A stretch of 45,583 nucleotides of DNA, taken from an uncultured Ruminiclostridium sp. GTDB taxonomy: Bacteria; Bacillota; Clostridia; Oscillospirales; Ruminococcaceae. Position 1 is the stretch's first letter; every line of letters begins with the position of its first letter. The notes under the pieces were generated by a model, which made no database searches, had not been told where the DNA came from, and saw only the letters and a list, made by a program, of their open reading frames with translations. Positions 25,205 to 33,662 of the stretch are shown in pieces. The stretch is from assembly GCA_947629925.1 (NCBI GenBank), contig CANRFO010000021.1:1-45583 (forward strand), read 5' to 3'. The position numbers were made by a program, and so were the translations under genes.

Positions 25205-25583
25205 CTTTTTGCTTGCTGTTGTGTACGCCCTGAATCAGGGCGTACTTTTTGCAACATACACCAAAATTGCATTTATTGGTTTTGCATACACTATCAAAAA
25301 CTTGAAATTTGCCCCTCTATTTTTAAAGCCGAAAATTTGGGCAAGTGGACCACTTAATTTTAAAAAATTTTTTTCTTGTTGAGCAGATTTTGCTCAACGT
25401 TCATCAATGAAAAAGATGTACGAATGGACAGAAAGCATTTTTGCAAAATTTAATAAAATAACTGCCTGTGAAAAATACCTGAATATAGAAAAAGGCTGCT
25501 CTTAAAAAGAACAGCCTTTGAAAAAATTGTTCAAGAGTTATGTCGTGGGTAGTTGACAGCAAGCATAGCCTTTGTCTATACAC
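25205..25583. repeat. long noncoding repeat, inner-element copy
   Basis: The sequence recurs at 31268-31685 in direct orientation with high similarity. It contains a perfect palindrome GTACGCCCTG-AAT-CAGGGCGTAC (25217-25239) followed by TTTTT. It continues through GCAAGTGGACCACTTAATTT, a hairpin TTGAGCA-GATT-TTGCTCAA, a 32-codon frame beginning MKKMYEWTES (25407-25505) and a terminator-like AGGCTG...CAGCCT. No protein-coding gene is convincing. It may be a cis-acting or RNA element of this transposon family. Confidence 0.7.
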
Positions 25584-25730
25584 TCTTGATTTTTCTGTGA
25601 AAAATCAAGAGCGGACAAACGCCCGTTTGTAAAATCAGGAACCTGAACCTGATTTTACAACTTTGCTTGCAGAACAAATCCCCATACCCTTTGCAATATT
25701 GTCTTGATAAATTTGTAGTCTTTCTAATGC
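25584..25730. other. AT-rich intergenic segment
   Basis: It holds the hairpin CTTGATTTTT-CTGTG-AAAAATCAAG and a segment (CAAACGCCCGTTTGTAAAATCAGGAACCTG, read in parts) that recurs inverted at 31840-31950. No gene is seen. Confidence 0.6.
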
Positions 25731-26363
25731 TTATCTCAAAACCGTCAACACACCCTTATCCATCTCGCAAACAGTATCACAAAGCACCTCAATATCCTCC
25801 GCACTGTGAGAGGCGATAAGTATCGTTTTCCTCTGCTCTTTCAAATCAAGAAGATATTTGCGCATATCCTTTACGCCGTCATTATCCAATCCGTTCATCG
25901 GCTCGTCGAGTATAAGCAAATCGGGATCTTCCATTATGGCTTGCGCAAGTCCCAGACGCTGCCGCATACCTAAGCTGTATTTGCGGACATGCCGTTTCAG
26001 ATCGGGATCAAGACCGACCTGCTCCATTGTTTTTCTAATAACGTCCTTGGATATTTTCCCGCGCAAATCGGCGAGGAGCTTCAGGTTTTTGAAGCCCGAA
26101 TAGTACGGGATAAAACCCGGAGTTTCAATGATAATTCCCGTGTTTTTAGGGAAATCAACGTCCTTTCCTATCCGTTTTCCGTCAACGGATATTTCGCCGC
26201 TTGTAGGCTTCACAAAGCCACAGATGCACTTCATCAGCATCGTTTTTCCGCTGCCGTTCCTGCCGATAAGTCCGTGGATTTTGCCACGCTCGAAATGCGC
26301 GGAAACGTTTTTAAGTATCTCGTTTTTTTGCAGAGTTAAATTAACATTTTTAATTTCAATCAC
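25731..26363 (-). CDS. ABC transporter ATP-binding protein
   Basis: 210 aa, a single nucleotide-binding domain. Walker A GRNGSGKT (about 36-43), signature YSLGMRQRLGLAQA, Walker B LLILDEPMNGLD and H-loop SHS are all present. Subfamily features resemble drug/antimicrobial-peptide exporters of the BcrA/LptF-like type. It is the last gene of a four-gene operon, directly after two permease genes. It should energise the two membrane proteins encoded just upstream. The substrate is unknown; the arrangement resembles bacteriocin or antibiotic self-protection exporters. Confidence 0.93.
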   Translation of the reverse strand: MIEIKNVNLTLQKNEILKNVSAHFERGKIHGLIGRNGSGKTMLMKCICGFVKPTSGEISVDGKRIGKDVDFPKNTGIIIETPGFIPYYSGFKNLKLLADLRGKISKDVIRKTMEQVGLDPDLKRHVRKYSLGMRQRLGLAQAIMEDPDLLILDEPMNGLDNDGVKDMRKYLLDLKEQRKTILIASHSAEDIEVLCDTVCEMDKGVLTVLR

Positions 26364-26364
26364 T

Positions 26365-27204
26365 TTATTTTTCCTCAGTAAATCTTAGCTTTTTCAGCGC
26401 TATAAAATTCGCCGCTGCAAGCAATGTCAAGAGTAATCCGAAATACAAAAACGATGCCCACATGGGATAAATCGGCTCGCTTAAAATTTCCGTGTAGTGA
26501 AGCCAGATTATCGTGTTCGCCGTCGGAAACGCCCACTTTATCGGCGAGTAAAGCGCCGTTGTGACCGTACCGAGAGCCATAACGAGCACCGCGCCCGCAA
26601 GTCCCGAGGAGCCGCCAAAAAGAATTTTAAGCAGATAAATTATCAGAGCGAGCGACAATAAATATGCCGCTAAAAGCACACTCGTCTGCCACAGCGCCGT
26701 CATCATCGGGATCTGATTATACAGATTTGAAGGCAAAAGATTGCTGTCAAAGCTCCTTGCTTCGTCAGGAAACTGTGCGTTGTATTTGCGGATCGCTTCG
26801 CTCCATTCCGTTCCGAAATGTCCGTTCGAAAACAGCATACTTGCCGCAAAAATCGCTGCCAGAAATGTAACTATCGCCATTATCAAAAACAAAATCTGCC
26901 CGCAAAGCCAGTTCTTTTTTCCTGTTCTCGAAACGCTAAACAGCGAGCTTCCGCCCAGCTTCGGATAATCCGATAACAAAACCAAAAAAACAAGCGGCAT
27001 AAAAAGTGTCAATGCTCCCGAATTCCCTACGGCTATAAACGGCTCAAAGATTATCATTGTGTCGCCGAATTTTTCCGCGCGTGCCGCAAGCGTGTCAATA
27101 GCGAGCGTTTTAATAAATATCAGCAGAATTCCCAGAATTATCACACGCGGATTGGTTATCCAGCCGACAAATTCCGTTTTTGCAACACCCCATATTTTAC
27201 GCAC
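26365..27204 (-). CDS. ABC transporter permease (1)
   Basis: 279 aa with about six hydrophobic segments: WITNPRVIILGILLIFIKTL, TLFMPLVFLVLLSDYP, ILFLIMAIVTFLAAIFAASM, then two more in the middle and one near the C-terminus. It begins MRKIWGVAKTEFVGW, as in ABC-2 type permeases. Its start overlaps the upstream permease by 8 nt, and its stop is 1 nt from the ATPase start, showing tight translational coupling. It forms a heteromeric exporter with permease 2. Substrate unknown. Confidence 0.85.
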   Translation of the reverse strand: MRKIWGVAKTEFVGWITNPRVIILGILLIFIKTLAIDTLAARAEKFGDTMIIFEPFIAVGNSGALTLFMPLVFLVLLSDYPKLGGSSLFSVSRTGKKNWLCGQILFLIMAIVTFLAAIFAASMLFSNGHFGTEWSEAIRKYNAQFPDEARSFDSNLLPSNLYNQIPMMTALWQTSVLLAAYLLSLALIIYLLKILFGGSSGLAGAVLVMALGTVTTALYSPIKWAFPTANTIIWLHYTEILSEPIYPMWASFLYFGLLLTLLAAANFIALKKLRFTEEK

Positions 27205-28036
27205 CGCAATCGCTCCTTTTCATCGAAATCATCAAATAAACCGTGAACAGGATCAATGCCGAAATCAAAAATAAAATTATTACGGAAACACGATTAAATT
27301 CGTTGATCCAAATAATTCCGTCGGGGTTTACCGCGCTTAAAATCCTCAGCATTTTTGCGTCCGGGAGTTCCCCCGCGTAAATATTTTGCGAGATTTTTTG
27401 ATATGTTTGCGTAAGCCCGTATTTAATAAAAAACGGTATGCACATTATCAGATATTTGTTTCGGAGAACGCTTGTAAGGAGCATTGCGGGAACGCTCCAG
27501 AACGCGCCGTAGCACCACATTTCGAGCAGCAGCTTCGGGAAATTGAATGTAGTTCCCTCGAGCATATTTTTTGCAAATTCGCTCATTTCGGAAACGCTCG
27601 GGAACAGCGGGTAAACAATTGCCGAGAAAGCCATATAGCCAAACGCCGTCGCGGTTCCCGCGGAGATTACTCCCGCGAAGAATTCCGCGATGTAATGTTT
27701 CAGCTTCGACGTGCGGAATATCTGAAAACGCACGGCGTTTTCCTCGCGTTCCTCAGTCATCAGCGGCACGAAACAGAATGCCGAGATGACAGGCGCAAAC
27801 ATCATAAACCAGCCGTTTCGCGAGTAATGTATGACCATAATGTTGCAAAATTCGAATTCCTCTGCCAGCTCCTCCGCGGAAAAATCCATAAGAGCGCGTA
27901 TCACCGAATAGCGGTTCTGCGTGGAGATGTCCGTATGTACCTCCGCCGCAAACAACAGCAGGACTGTCATTATCACGCACAACCAAAAGCCACGCGAGGT
28001 TATTTTTTTTCTGAACGAAATCACAAGCCCTCTCAT
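27197..28036 (-). CDS. ABC transporter permease (2)
   Basis: 279 aa, ABC-2 type permease with a first transmembrane helix at about 16-35 (WLCVIMTVLLLFAAEV) and at least four more hydrophobic segments. It has the same length as permease 1 but is diverged. It follows the lipoprotein gene by 11 bp and overlaps permease 1 by 8 nt. FFIKYGLTQTYQ and DGIIWINEFNRVSVIILF are loops before the last helices. No metal or substrate motif is visible. Confidence 0.82.
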   Translation of the reverse strand: MRGLVISFRKKITSRGFWLCVIMTVLLLFAAEVHTDISTQNRYSVIRALMDFSAEELAEEFEFCNIMVIHYSRNGWFMMFAPVISAFCFVPLMTEEREENAVRFQIFRTSKLKHYIAEFFAGVISAGTATAFGYMAFSAIVYPLFPSVSEMSEFAKNMLEGTTFNFPKLLLEMWCYGAFWSVPAMLLTSVLRNKYLIMCIPFFIKYGLTQTYQKISQNIYAGELPDAKMLRILSAVNPDGIIWINEFNRVSVIILFLISALILFTVYLMISMKRSDCGA

Positions 28037-28047
28037 GATCCTTACCC

Positions 28048-29376
28048 TCAGCGCCCTCCCTCAAACTCGCCCGTAAGCGCGTTAACATAGGCAACGTAAA
28101 TAAAATTATCGTTCGGGTTGAGCATAGTTAATTTCCACGACGGATAAACGGGATACAGCGTTTCGCCAACGTTGATACCCGCGCCCGTGTTGGGCTTATA
28201 ACGGTAGATCAGCTCCGCTCTTGTTACTTCAAACCCAACATAATCGGTCATCTTTTCCGAAACGGTTAAAACGGCTTCCTCAAACGGAACAAATTGCGAA
28301 TATTGCGTCTCATCGTATGCCTTGTACGCGCTAAACGGAGCGTAGATATGGTCAACGTCGCTGCTTTGCACCATTATGCCGTATGACATATCCCTGTTCA
28401 GCCCGTCAATGCTGCAGCCGTCCCAAACGAAATTAAAATGTATTCCGTCATAAATTCTTGAGTTTATGAATTCAAACCCGTAATGCTCCTCGTCAAGTCG
28501 GTAAACGTCCACATTATTCACATGTATCCCAAATATCGGCTCTTCCGAAACGGGGATGGAAGCAACATAATTTTCAAAGAATAAAACCGCATCTTTTATT
28601 GAAATTTCCTTATCGAGAAGCATAAATGTCTCCTCGCTGTCGGGCGGATAGGAGCCGACAAATTCAAACCCGAAATCGGAGTCGTTCAATCTGAATTGTT
28701 CATACGCGTAATATTTATCCTCCCCATTCTGATTGGCGGTAAGCCTGTTGCATACGCCCTTATTAAATACGCAATAATCGTTTCCGAACGGGCTGCGGTA
28801 AAACAAGGAAACGCTGTCCTCGCGCGGAAATTGTTCCTCGGTATACATTAAATGCCGCATTAAATCAGGGTCGCCGAGCGTTCCGTTTAAATACGCATTT
28901 AAATTGTCACTGTTTTTAAGCGAGTGAAAATGTGTTTTGAATAGATCCTGCTCTTCGGGGTTTTCGTCCTGCACTACGGCGTAAGCGTACAGGCAGTTTT
29001 CGTCGAGCTCGTGAGACGGAAAAAGATATTTGAAAATGCGTTTGAATTCCTCTAATTCCTTTTCGGGCTCCAACTGATAAGACGTGCCGTAGGTAAATTC
29101 GCATAAATGATCTATCGTTTTCGGTGCGGAAACGTAGAAATAATCGCTGCTTACTTTCAGGTTTGAGTTGCGCTCAATTATCTCTCGCGCCTCGTCACTT
29201 GTATAATCCTCACGCGGATTGTCGTGCTTTATAACGGGCGTTTTGGAACTGCCGACAGCCGAAGTATCGCCGCCGGAAATGTCGGCGGAAGCGTTTGAGT
29301 TTATGTCCTGCTTGCTACAAGCAGTACAACAAATCAGGAATGATATTAACATACAGAATGCTGTTAATTTTCTCAT
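28048..29376 (-). CDS. secreted lipoprotein of the ABC operon, unknown
   Basis: 442 aa. It has a signal peptide MRKLTAFCMLISFLICCTAC, with the last Cys the likely lipidated residue (CTAC is a slightly atypical lipobox), followed by an Asn/Ser/Gly-rich linker. The large extracellular domain is not recognised with certainty. Its C-terminal 70 residues (YRYKPNTGAGINVGETLYPV, then PSWKLTML ... VAYVNALTGEFEGG) resemble PepSY/YcdB-like domains that end in a 'V(n)A(l)TG' motif. It has GAGGAG before the ATG. It is first in the lipoprotein-permease-permease-ATPase operon and may sense or bind the exported substrate. Confidence 0.75.
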   Translation of the reverse strand: MRKLTAFCMLISFLICCTACSKQDINSNASADISGGDTSAVGSSKTPVIKHDNPREDYTSDEAREIIERNSNLKVSSDYFYVSAPKTIDHLCEFTYGTSYQLEPEKELEEFKRIFKYLFPSHELDENCLYAYAVVQDENPEEQDLFKTHFHSLKNSDNLNAYLNGTLGDPDLMRHLMYTEEQFPREDSVSLFYRSPFGNDYCVFNKGVCNRLTANQNGEDKYYAYEQFRLNDSDFGFEFVGSYPPDSEETFMLLDKEISIKDAVLFFENYVASIPVSEEPIFGIHVNNVDVYRLDEEHYGFEFINSRIYDGIHFNFVWDGCSIDGLNRDMSYGIMVQSSDVDHIYAPFSAYKAYDETQYSQFVPFEEAVLTVSEKMTDYVGFEVTRAELIYRYKPNTGAGINVGETLYPVYPSWKLTMLNPNDNFIYVAYVNALTGEFEGGR

Positions 29377-29421
29377 TTTGTTTTCTCCTCATCTCTTACG
29401 GGAACGACAAATTTCCCCGTT

Positions 29422-29636
29422 TTATAAAGAAAACTGTTCAGGCAGGCAAAAGGTTACAGTTTTTGTAAAATATTTCTGGCAATCAATGATTTTTGTAGAA
29501 TATGCTAAATTCAACATGTCTTTTTTGGCTAAATTGCCTGCGATTTCCATTAGGTATCCATCATATATCCAAAATATTACACTGTCATTTTCAAAATTCA
29601 ACATAAAGCCGTTGCTATCATTTCGTCAATATTCAT
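29422..29636 (-). pseudogene. remnant of an anti-sigma factor (DUF4367-like)
   Basis: From ATG 29636 a frame MNIDEMIATALC stops. After a frameshift it continues in the frame ending IAGNLAKKDMLNLAYSTKI. The stretch DGYLMEIAGNLAKKDMLNLA resembles the conserved end of DUF4367 anti-sigma or regulatory domains (DGY..ITGNLSKEELLKIA). The N-terminal zinc-finger and transmembrane segments are missing, so the middle has been deleted. Its ATG overlaps the decayed sigma-factor stop, the normal order for an ECF sigma/anti-sigma pair. Confidence 0.6.
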
Positions 29637-30130
29637 AATCTATCCCTTTTTTTCGGCCGCTTAGCGAGCCTTTTTCTCGCTCTGTGAACGCAGACACGAG
29701 CATTTCTCTCAGAGATCCGCAATATCCGAGATATCCTTATAGCTTTTTCCCTCAAACAAGTAAAGCCTAAGTATGAGTCTGTCTTTTATGGACATTATGC
29801 GAATTATTTGCTTTATCTCCTAGACCGTTATATTTACAACAGAAGTATTCTCAACGGATATATAGGAGCTTAGTTCTTCGCGCTCGTCAATGTCATCTGT
29901 CAGGTGAGCGCGTCTTTGGTTGATGTGTAATATTAGCAAAATAACAAGCCCTTTTGTTACAGGCTATTTGAGAAATTTTATCAAGATTGTTGATTATCCA
30001 TAAAAAGCATCCTGAACAACGTCCTCGGAGTCGGATTTGTTGTGCAAAATGCCCATGCGATTTTAAACATCATCTGTCTGTATTGGGTGAACAGCTCACT
30101 TATCAGTGCATCGTCCGTCTCTTTTGACAT
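29633..30130 (-). pseudogene. decayed ECF-type sigma factor gene
   Basis: It starts at ATG 30130 (MSKETDDALISELFTQYRQM). A one-base loss then shifts the frame: GILHNKSDSEDVVQDAF is region 2 in the next frame. The 3' part reads IMSIKDRLILRLYLFEGKSY and KDISDIADL, the region 4 helix-turn-helix, then shifts again to ERNARVCVHRARKRLAKRP. All segments are typical of sigma-70 family ECF factors. Several frameshifts make it non-functional. It probably once drove the downstream ABC/lipoprotein operon. Confidence 0.8.
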
Positions 30131-30476
30131 TCTCCCGACCTCCCTTCAATTTGTTTCGACACAATTATAACATTTTGTTGAAAAATGCCAACGAATCTCA
30201 AATATATTGCGTTGAAAAGTGTTTTTTGCACGAGCTTCCGCCGTTCAAAACCTCGGCGCGGGTTTGAAACCGATACTTAAAGCGATGAGGGTGTGGAGAG
30301 ATGTATAAGAAAGAGAAAGAGTAAACGAATCGGGGCTTTGCAAGAAAGTCCCGATTTTTTGAATATTGGTGATTAAAATAACCCGCCCAAACCCGCATAA
30401 TGCAGAAAAGGGCGGTTTTTGGATTTCTGATCACTCCGCACTGCTTATGTTTTTTGTCATGCTTTATGGGGAGTTG
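30131..30476. other. right-end segment of the inner element, no gene
   Basis: AT-rich DNA between the sigma pseudogene and the inner element's right terminal repeat (GTCATGCTTTATG, about 30456-30468). Short frames occur, but none with a ribosome-binding site or recognisable product. Confidence 0.6.
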
Positions 30477-30883
30477 TCATTGAACAAATTTTTAAAAGGA
30501 ACGAAATCGCTTAAACCTTTCTCGGTATCCTCATTTTCCGCCACGGCGATGTAGCGGATCTGCTTCTCAGGGAACATAAATTCCAGATAATAATCCATCA
30601 TAACGTGTTCACGACCGAAGCGGGAAAGATCTTTGGTAATTATACAGTTTATCTTTCCTGCCTCAACATCTTCCATCATTCGCCGAAAAGCGGGCCGTTC
30701 AAAGTTCGTTCCGCTCCAGCCGTCGTCGACGTATTCGTCATAAACGACCAGATCATTATCAGCAACGTATTTGCGCAATAACACTCTTTGCGTTTCGATC
30801 GAAACGCTGTCGCCGAAATTTTCGTCATCTCTTGATAGACGCATATATAACGCAGTTGAATATTTTGCATTGCCGGGTGTCAT
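30477..30883 (-). pseudogene. 5' part (catalytic domain) of the outer element's serine recombinase
   Basis: About 135 codons of resolvase catalytic domain: ALYMRLSRDDENFGDSVSIE with nucleophile Ser17, YVDDGWSGTNFERPAFRRM, CIITKDLSRFGREHVMMDYY, and the end at FVPFKNLFN. The frame then runs four residues into the inner element's terminal repeat and stops. The rest of the protein lies at 21821-23044. AGGAGG precedes ATG 30883. The interruption falls exactly at the codon pair FN|EW, the helix joining the catalytic and recombinase domains. Confidence 0.9.
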
Positions 30884-30952
30884 TTGTAACCTCCTTTTTC
30901 AAACACCCACGCTTACAATACAAGGTCATTATATCATAAACGCTGTTTGGTT

Positions 30953-31213
30953 TCAAGCTTTACCCGAATACATTATGATGCCTTCAAGCAGATCCGTGAC
31001 CTGCTTTCCGCTTTTGTTAAAATGTTCTGAAACCTTTATACAGGCATTCCCCACAATAAAAAAGGTCGTTCCGTCGGGTTCTGTGATATAATACGGCGAT
31101 CGCTCCTGAGGCTCACAAGGCTGTTTCCACTGCTTTGAAACTGATTTTGGAATTAAAACTTTCGGCTCGTAACATTCGCACAAGTCTATGTTCTCATAAT
31201 TTTTTCTTTTCAC
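30953..31213 (-). CDS. small accessory protein upstream of the outer recombinase (TnpW-like?)
   Basis: 86 aa, GTG start with AGAGAGGAA upstream. The N-terminal half is Lys/Pro/Cys-rich. The C-terminal half, TEPDGTTFFIVGNACIKVSE, then HFNKSGKQVTDLLEGIIMYS, resembles short TnpW-like transposon proteins in which a strand pair (xxFxVxxxF) is followed by a leucine-rich helix. It lies 69 bp upstream of the recombinase on the same strand, as does the 68-aa gene in the inner element. Function unproven. Confidence 0.6.
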   Translation of the reverse strand: MKRKNYENIDLCECYEPKVLIPKSVSKQWKQPCEPQERSPYYITEPDGTTFFIVGNACIKVSEHFNKSGKQVTDLLEGIIMYSGKA

Positions 31214-31267
31214 TGATTATTCCTCTCTTTTTTATGCTGTCAGATGATGGGATCGGATCAAGGCATA

Positions 31268-31685
31268 TCTCGCTTGCTGTTGTGTACGCCCTGAATCAGG
31301 GCTCCCTTTTTCTTTTTTGCAGTAGGAAGCGAAATTGATTTGTTCTTTTGAATTTTTTAGATCTGAATTTTATCAAAAGTTTTAGTGAAGATGAGAGAAA
31401 TTTGCCCCTCACTTTTAAAGCCGAAAAATTGAGCAAGTGGACCACTTAATTTTAAAAAATTTTTAAATTTCTTGTTGAGCAGATTTTGTTTCAAGTTCAT
31501 CAATGAAAAAGATGTACGAATTGGCAGAAAGCAATTTTGCAGAATTTAATAAAATCACTGCCTGTGCAAAATGTATGAACATAGAAAAAAGACCGCTATT
31601 AAAAAAGAACAGTCTTTGAAAAAATTGTTCAAAAGTTATGTCGTGGATGGTTGACAGCAAGCATAGCCTTTGTAGCTACACTCTG
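31268..31685. repeat. long noncoding repeat, outer-element copy
   Basis: Direct repeat of 25205-25583. Shared blocks include CTTGCTGTTGTGTACGCCCT, CAAGTGGACCACTTAATTTT and TTGACAGCAAGCATAGCCTT. The palindrome here has lost its outer arm (GCCCTG-AAT-CAGGGC), and the corresponding short frame (31503-31619, MKKMYELAES) has many amino-acid changes. It sits upstream of the recombinase operon in the same relative place as in the inner element. Confidence 0.7.
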
Positions 31686-32354
31686 ACTTTTTTGTGAAAA
31701 GTCGATTGCTGCCGCTTCGGCACTTTCTGAAAATTTCGGTTTCCTCAATTTGTCAGAAAGTCGCTTGCTGTGGAAATACCCAGACCCCTTTAAAATAGAA
31801 AAAATTTCGTCAAGTGCAAAATGTAGCTTATAAAATATCAATCGAAGTTTAAAAATCAGGTCAGGTTCCTGATTTGGTAAACGGGCGTTTGTCGGCTTTT
31901 TGATTTTTCTTGAAAAATCATAAATGTATAGACAAAGGCGCTGCTTGCTGTCAAGCGCCTACGCCTCAGCGCTTGAACAAATTTTTAAGGAATTATATTT
32001 CGCTCAAAACAGAGTATTTTAGAATTTTTCGATATTTTTGGTCAAGCGGGAACTTTTGAAACTTCAGACGGTGAAGAAAAATGTTGATATGATTTTAGAC
32101 AGAAATACAGATAGAGAACAGAAAAATGACATAGCGAAAAAGTGTTCAGGGGAATTGAAATAAAACGAGAAACGGTAGGTTGTTTGAAAATGTTTATTCT
32201 ACGGTAGAGCTGAAGGCATTGTATACAGATAGGGAAAATTTGGATATGGAGATACTGAGGAAGTTTCCGCAGGCGGCGGAGCCTATCGAATTTGAGGATG
32301 GTGAAGTAATATCCAAAAAGTGTGCGCAAAAAACAAGAAAAAGAAATAATATTG
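31686..32354. other. AT-rich decayed region
   Basis: It contains an inverted partial copy of the repeat tail (about 31840-31955: CAAACGCCCGTTT-type block and TGACAGCAAGC on the minus strand). It is followed by short Lys-rich frames on the plus strand (32041-32370) interrupted by stops. No intact gene is supported. Confidence 0.5.
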
Positions 32355-33662
32355 TTAATGCAGCTTTAGGGTAATGCTCAGTGTGAAAAAGCCGTCTTCA
32401 AGCAGCGTATGCATTGTCCCCTCATATTTGTTTACAATATATTGTATATTTGAGAATCCGAATCCGTGTGACATATTATCCGATTTTGAAGTTTTCGGAA
32501 AAATATCCTTTTCATTACCTTCAAGTACAGTAGGATTTTTTATAATAAGTATAAAAATGCCTTGCTGATAATTTCCGTATACAGAAATATTCTTGCTGCC
32601 ACATAAGATACTGCTGGCTTCTGCCGCATTTCTTATTGCGTTTGAGAGAATTATACACAGATCCGTACTATCAATGTCTTGTAGAATACAACCTTTAAAT
32701 TCAATAGTTATATTTTCCGAAGCAAAATTCTCCTGCGTTTCGGTGAGAATGGCATCCGATATATAATTTCCCGTACTGAAAAGGAATTCCCCAAACGGCA
32801 TCATACCGGAAATTTTCTCAAGATACGACACAGCTTCTTCGTATTTTTTAGAAACCATCATGGATTCCAAGCATTTTATATGATTATTGTAGTCGTGTCT
32901 GAAGCTCTGTATTTCCGAGTTAATTCTTTCTCTCTTTTCATAATGCTGGAGTTGTGAGTTAACCTGTTCACGAAGTATTTTATTTAATCCGGCATAATAT
33001 TTTTGATACAGTACATTAACAGCCAGCGATACAACCAACACCGCAACACAAATGATAAGCAAAAGTGATAAAATTTTAACAACCATTATCTGCATTTCAA
33101 TTTTGGGAGTGTTATAGCATAAAACTTCAATTAATCCGCCTTCAATAAAAATTGCAATAAAAATACATATGTAAGTATAAACGGGAATACTTGATGCAGC
33201 GCCGCTTATAACCTTGGCTTGATGTTTTGTCTTTGTTTTTAAATATATTGCAATAACAAGCATACAAGCCGGAACCGCAATCATAGGTATGTAATTTATG
33301 TAAGGATTTTCGGAAACAATTTTTAACGGAAACAGCGCCGAAACAGCAGCGCTTAGTATCGAGCAGGTGTACTGAATTATCATAAGAGTCATAATATCTT
33401 TAAGTCTGAATGATTTTAACGCCAAAAGAGCCAACATGGAAAGTCTCAGACCGTAAAAGATCAAAAGCGGAAAATCCGAGTTTTCTCCTAAGGAATAAAA
33501 TAACAGTTCAGATATAAAACCTGTGATCGCTGCCACAGCAATAACTGCGGCAAAACGTTTTTTAGAACAGCGCTTTTCAGAGATAACGGATAAAACCAAT
33601 ATCTGTATACATAAAATCATTGCATCTGATGCCGCAGAAATTATAGCCGAAAAAAAGCTCAT
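32355..33662 (-). CDS. AgrC-like sensor histidine kinase (GHKL)
   Basis: 435 aa. The N-terminal half (about 1-220) has six to seven hydrophobic helices, as in AgrC/ComD/BlpH peptide sensors. The cytoplasmic kinase part has an H-box SFRHDYNNHIKCLESMM (phospho-His about 252), an N-box LCIILSNAIRNAAEA and a G-box SHGFGFSNIQYIVNKY. The HDxxNH form and GHKL ATPase place it in the HPK10 quorum-sensing group. Its start abuts the stop of the response regulator gene (0 nt gap), so they are one operon. The ligand is presumably a peptide; no agrB-like processing gene is present in this window. Confidence 0.92.
   Translation of the reverse strand: MSFFSAIISAASDAMILCIQILVLSVISEKRCSKKRFAAVIAVAAITGFISELLFYSLGENSDFPLLIFYGLRLSMLALLALKSFRLKDIMTLMIIQYTCSILSAAVSALFPLKIVSENPYINYIPMIAVPACMLVIAIYLKTKTKHQAKVISGAASSIPVYTYICIFIAIFIEGGLIEVLCYNTPKIEMQIMVVKILSLLLIICVAVLVVSLAVNVLYQKYYAGLNKILREQVNSQLQHYEKRERINSEIQSFRHDYNNHIKCLESMMVSKKYEEAVSYLEKISGMMPFGEFLFSTGNYISDAILTETQENFASENITIEFKGCILQDIDSTDLCIILSNAIRNAAEASSILCGSKNISVYGNYQQGIFILIIKNPTVLEGNEKDIFPKTSKSDNMSHGFGFSNIQYIVNKYEGTMHTLLEDGFFTLSITLKLH

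Larger units (their letters stand above)
23043..30478. mobile_element. inner serine-recombinase element nested in the outer recombinase gene (about 7.4 kb)
   Basis: It is flanked by TC (GA on minus) at 23043-23044 and 30477-30478, the dinucleotide used by TnpX/Tn4451-type elements. It has terminal inverted repeats containing CATAAAGCATGAC (left end about 23056-23069; right end GTCATGCTTTATG about 30456-30468). Its complete recombinase gene starts reading from within the element and stops 31 bp from the left terminus. Excision with retention of one GA would restore the host recombinase frame. Cargo is an ABC exporter operon with remnants of its ECF sigma and anti-sigma factors. Confidence 0.88.

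Noticed and set aside
25205-25730. Possible CRISPR array in the repeat-rich noncoding region
   Set aside because: There are only two dispersed long copies and scattered hairpins, with no short regularly spaced repeats and no cas genes.
31629-31841. 70-codon minus-strand frame in the noncoding repeat region
   Set aside because: It is antisense to repeat sequence; the equivalent region of the other copy does not preserve the frame.
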